Assembly: GCA_009823505.1 (NCBI GenBank)
Contig: VZQC01008059.1
Location: forward strand, 1,469,471-1,533,470
From: Rhizomys pruinosus
Lineage: Eukaryota; Chordata; Mammalia; Rodentia; Spalacidae
Reading direction: 5' to 3'
DNA: 64,000 bases
In this document: one piece after another, positions 63,770 to 64,000 of the stretch
How the letters are laid out: each line of letters begins with the position of its first letter
Position numbering within the stretch: the stretch's first letter is position 1
Position numbers and translations under genes: made by a program
Notes under the pieces: generated by a model
Told to the model about the DNA's origin: nothing
The model's database searches: none
Seen by the model: the letters and a program-made list of their open reading frames with translations, nothing else

Positions 63770-64000
63770 CTATCCTAGCTGTTTTGGGGAGTGACAACTC
63801 CTTCTAAGAACCTTCCCTATGGCCCCTTTCATCTCACTGTTCCTCAGTGTGTAAAGGAGGGGGTTGAGAAATGGCGTTCCCAGTGTGTACACCAGCGAGA
63901 TGAACTGGTCTTGCTTGGGATGATAGCTGGAGTTGGGGCGCAGGTACATGAAGGCGCAGCAGCCATATTGCAGCAGCACCACAGTGAGGTGGGAGGAGCA
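63770..64000 (-). CDS. Second OR10W1 copy, C-terminal part (cut by window edge)
   Basis: The last 76 codons of an odorant receptor, open to the right edge. It starts in [15 protein letters not shown] of TM6, then [34 protein letters not shown] and the tail KQLG before TAG. It matches OR10W1 at 32,484 in 70 of 76 residues by my reading, with changes in TM7 and mainly in the C-terminal tail. No stop or shift lies in the visible part, so it may be a working paralogue, but the N-terminal 240 residues are outside the window and the gene could still be broken. Confidence 0.9.
   Translation of the reverse strand, partial: CSSHLTVVLLQYGCCAFMYLRPNSSYHPKQDQFISLVYTLGTPFLNPLLYTLRNSEMKGAIGKVLRRSCHSPKQLG

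Overview
This is a stretch of mammalian nuclear DNA from a muroid rodent. It is packed with 7SL-derived B1 and tRNA-derived B2 SINEs, one B4-like composite SINE, LINE-1 fragments, MaLR/ORR1-type LTRs and many purine/pyrimidine microsatellites. The B2 copies differ from the house mouse and rat consensus as I remember it: many carry an internal 17-bp duplication. A cricetid, gerbil or other non-Mus/Rattus muroid is therefore more likely, but the species cannot be fixed from sequence alone. There is no bacterial content, operon or CRISPR array.

The protein-coding content is an olfactory receptor (OR) cluster, entirely on the minus strand. Three intact single-exon receptors are present: OR10Q1 (17,587-18,546), OR10W1 (32,484-33,434) and an OR9Q1-like gene (43,326-44,261). 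A second OR10W1 copy runs off the right edge (63,770-64,000). A broken OR10Q copy (6,482-7,149) ends abruptly in transmembrane helix 5, exactly where a solo-LTR-like element begins. As I recall it, human 11q12.1 holds the same gene set (OR9Q1, OR10Q1, OR10W1). The window thus looks like the rodent counterpart of that cluster, with local duplications of OR10Q and OR10W.

Layout: 0-6 kb holds endogenous retroviral remains, including a two-LTR MaLR-like element nested in an older tandem LTR-like unit. 6-19 kb holds the OR10Q duplication with SINEs and L1 3' ends. 19-34 kb holds unique DNA, MIRs, a large minus-strand L1 field and OR10W1. 34-48 kb holds SINEs, broken L1 with a solo LTR, and OR9Q1. 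48-52 kb holds a 52-bp minisatellite, an LTR inside an L1, and an ORR1 LTR. 52.7-57 kb holds a long dead LINE-1 with recognisable ORF1 and ORF2. 58.9-61.1 kb holds a processed copy of PPP1R2 (protein phosphatase inhibitor 2). 61.4-64 kb repeats the L1/old-B1/OR10W1 3' arrangement seen at 29.6-33.4 kb, which marks a segmental duplication.

The receptors are independent genes: each is expected to be a seven-helix odorant GPCR of olfactory neuron cilia, usually expressed one allele per cell. A consensus 3' splice site lies 8-48 nt upstream of each intact start codon. This fits the usual OR structure (non-coding 5' exon plus one coding exon) and settles start choice. I found no undescribed biological system. 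The most informative points are evolutionary: insertions dated by their target-site duplications, the OR duplications, and a few unassigned segments.
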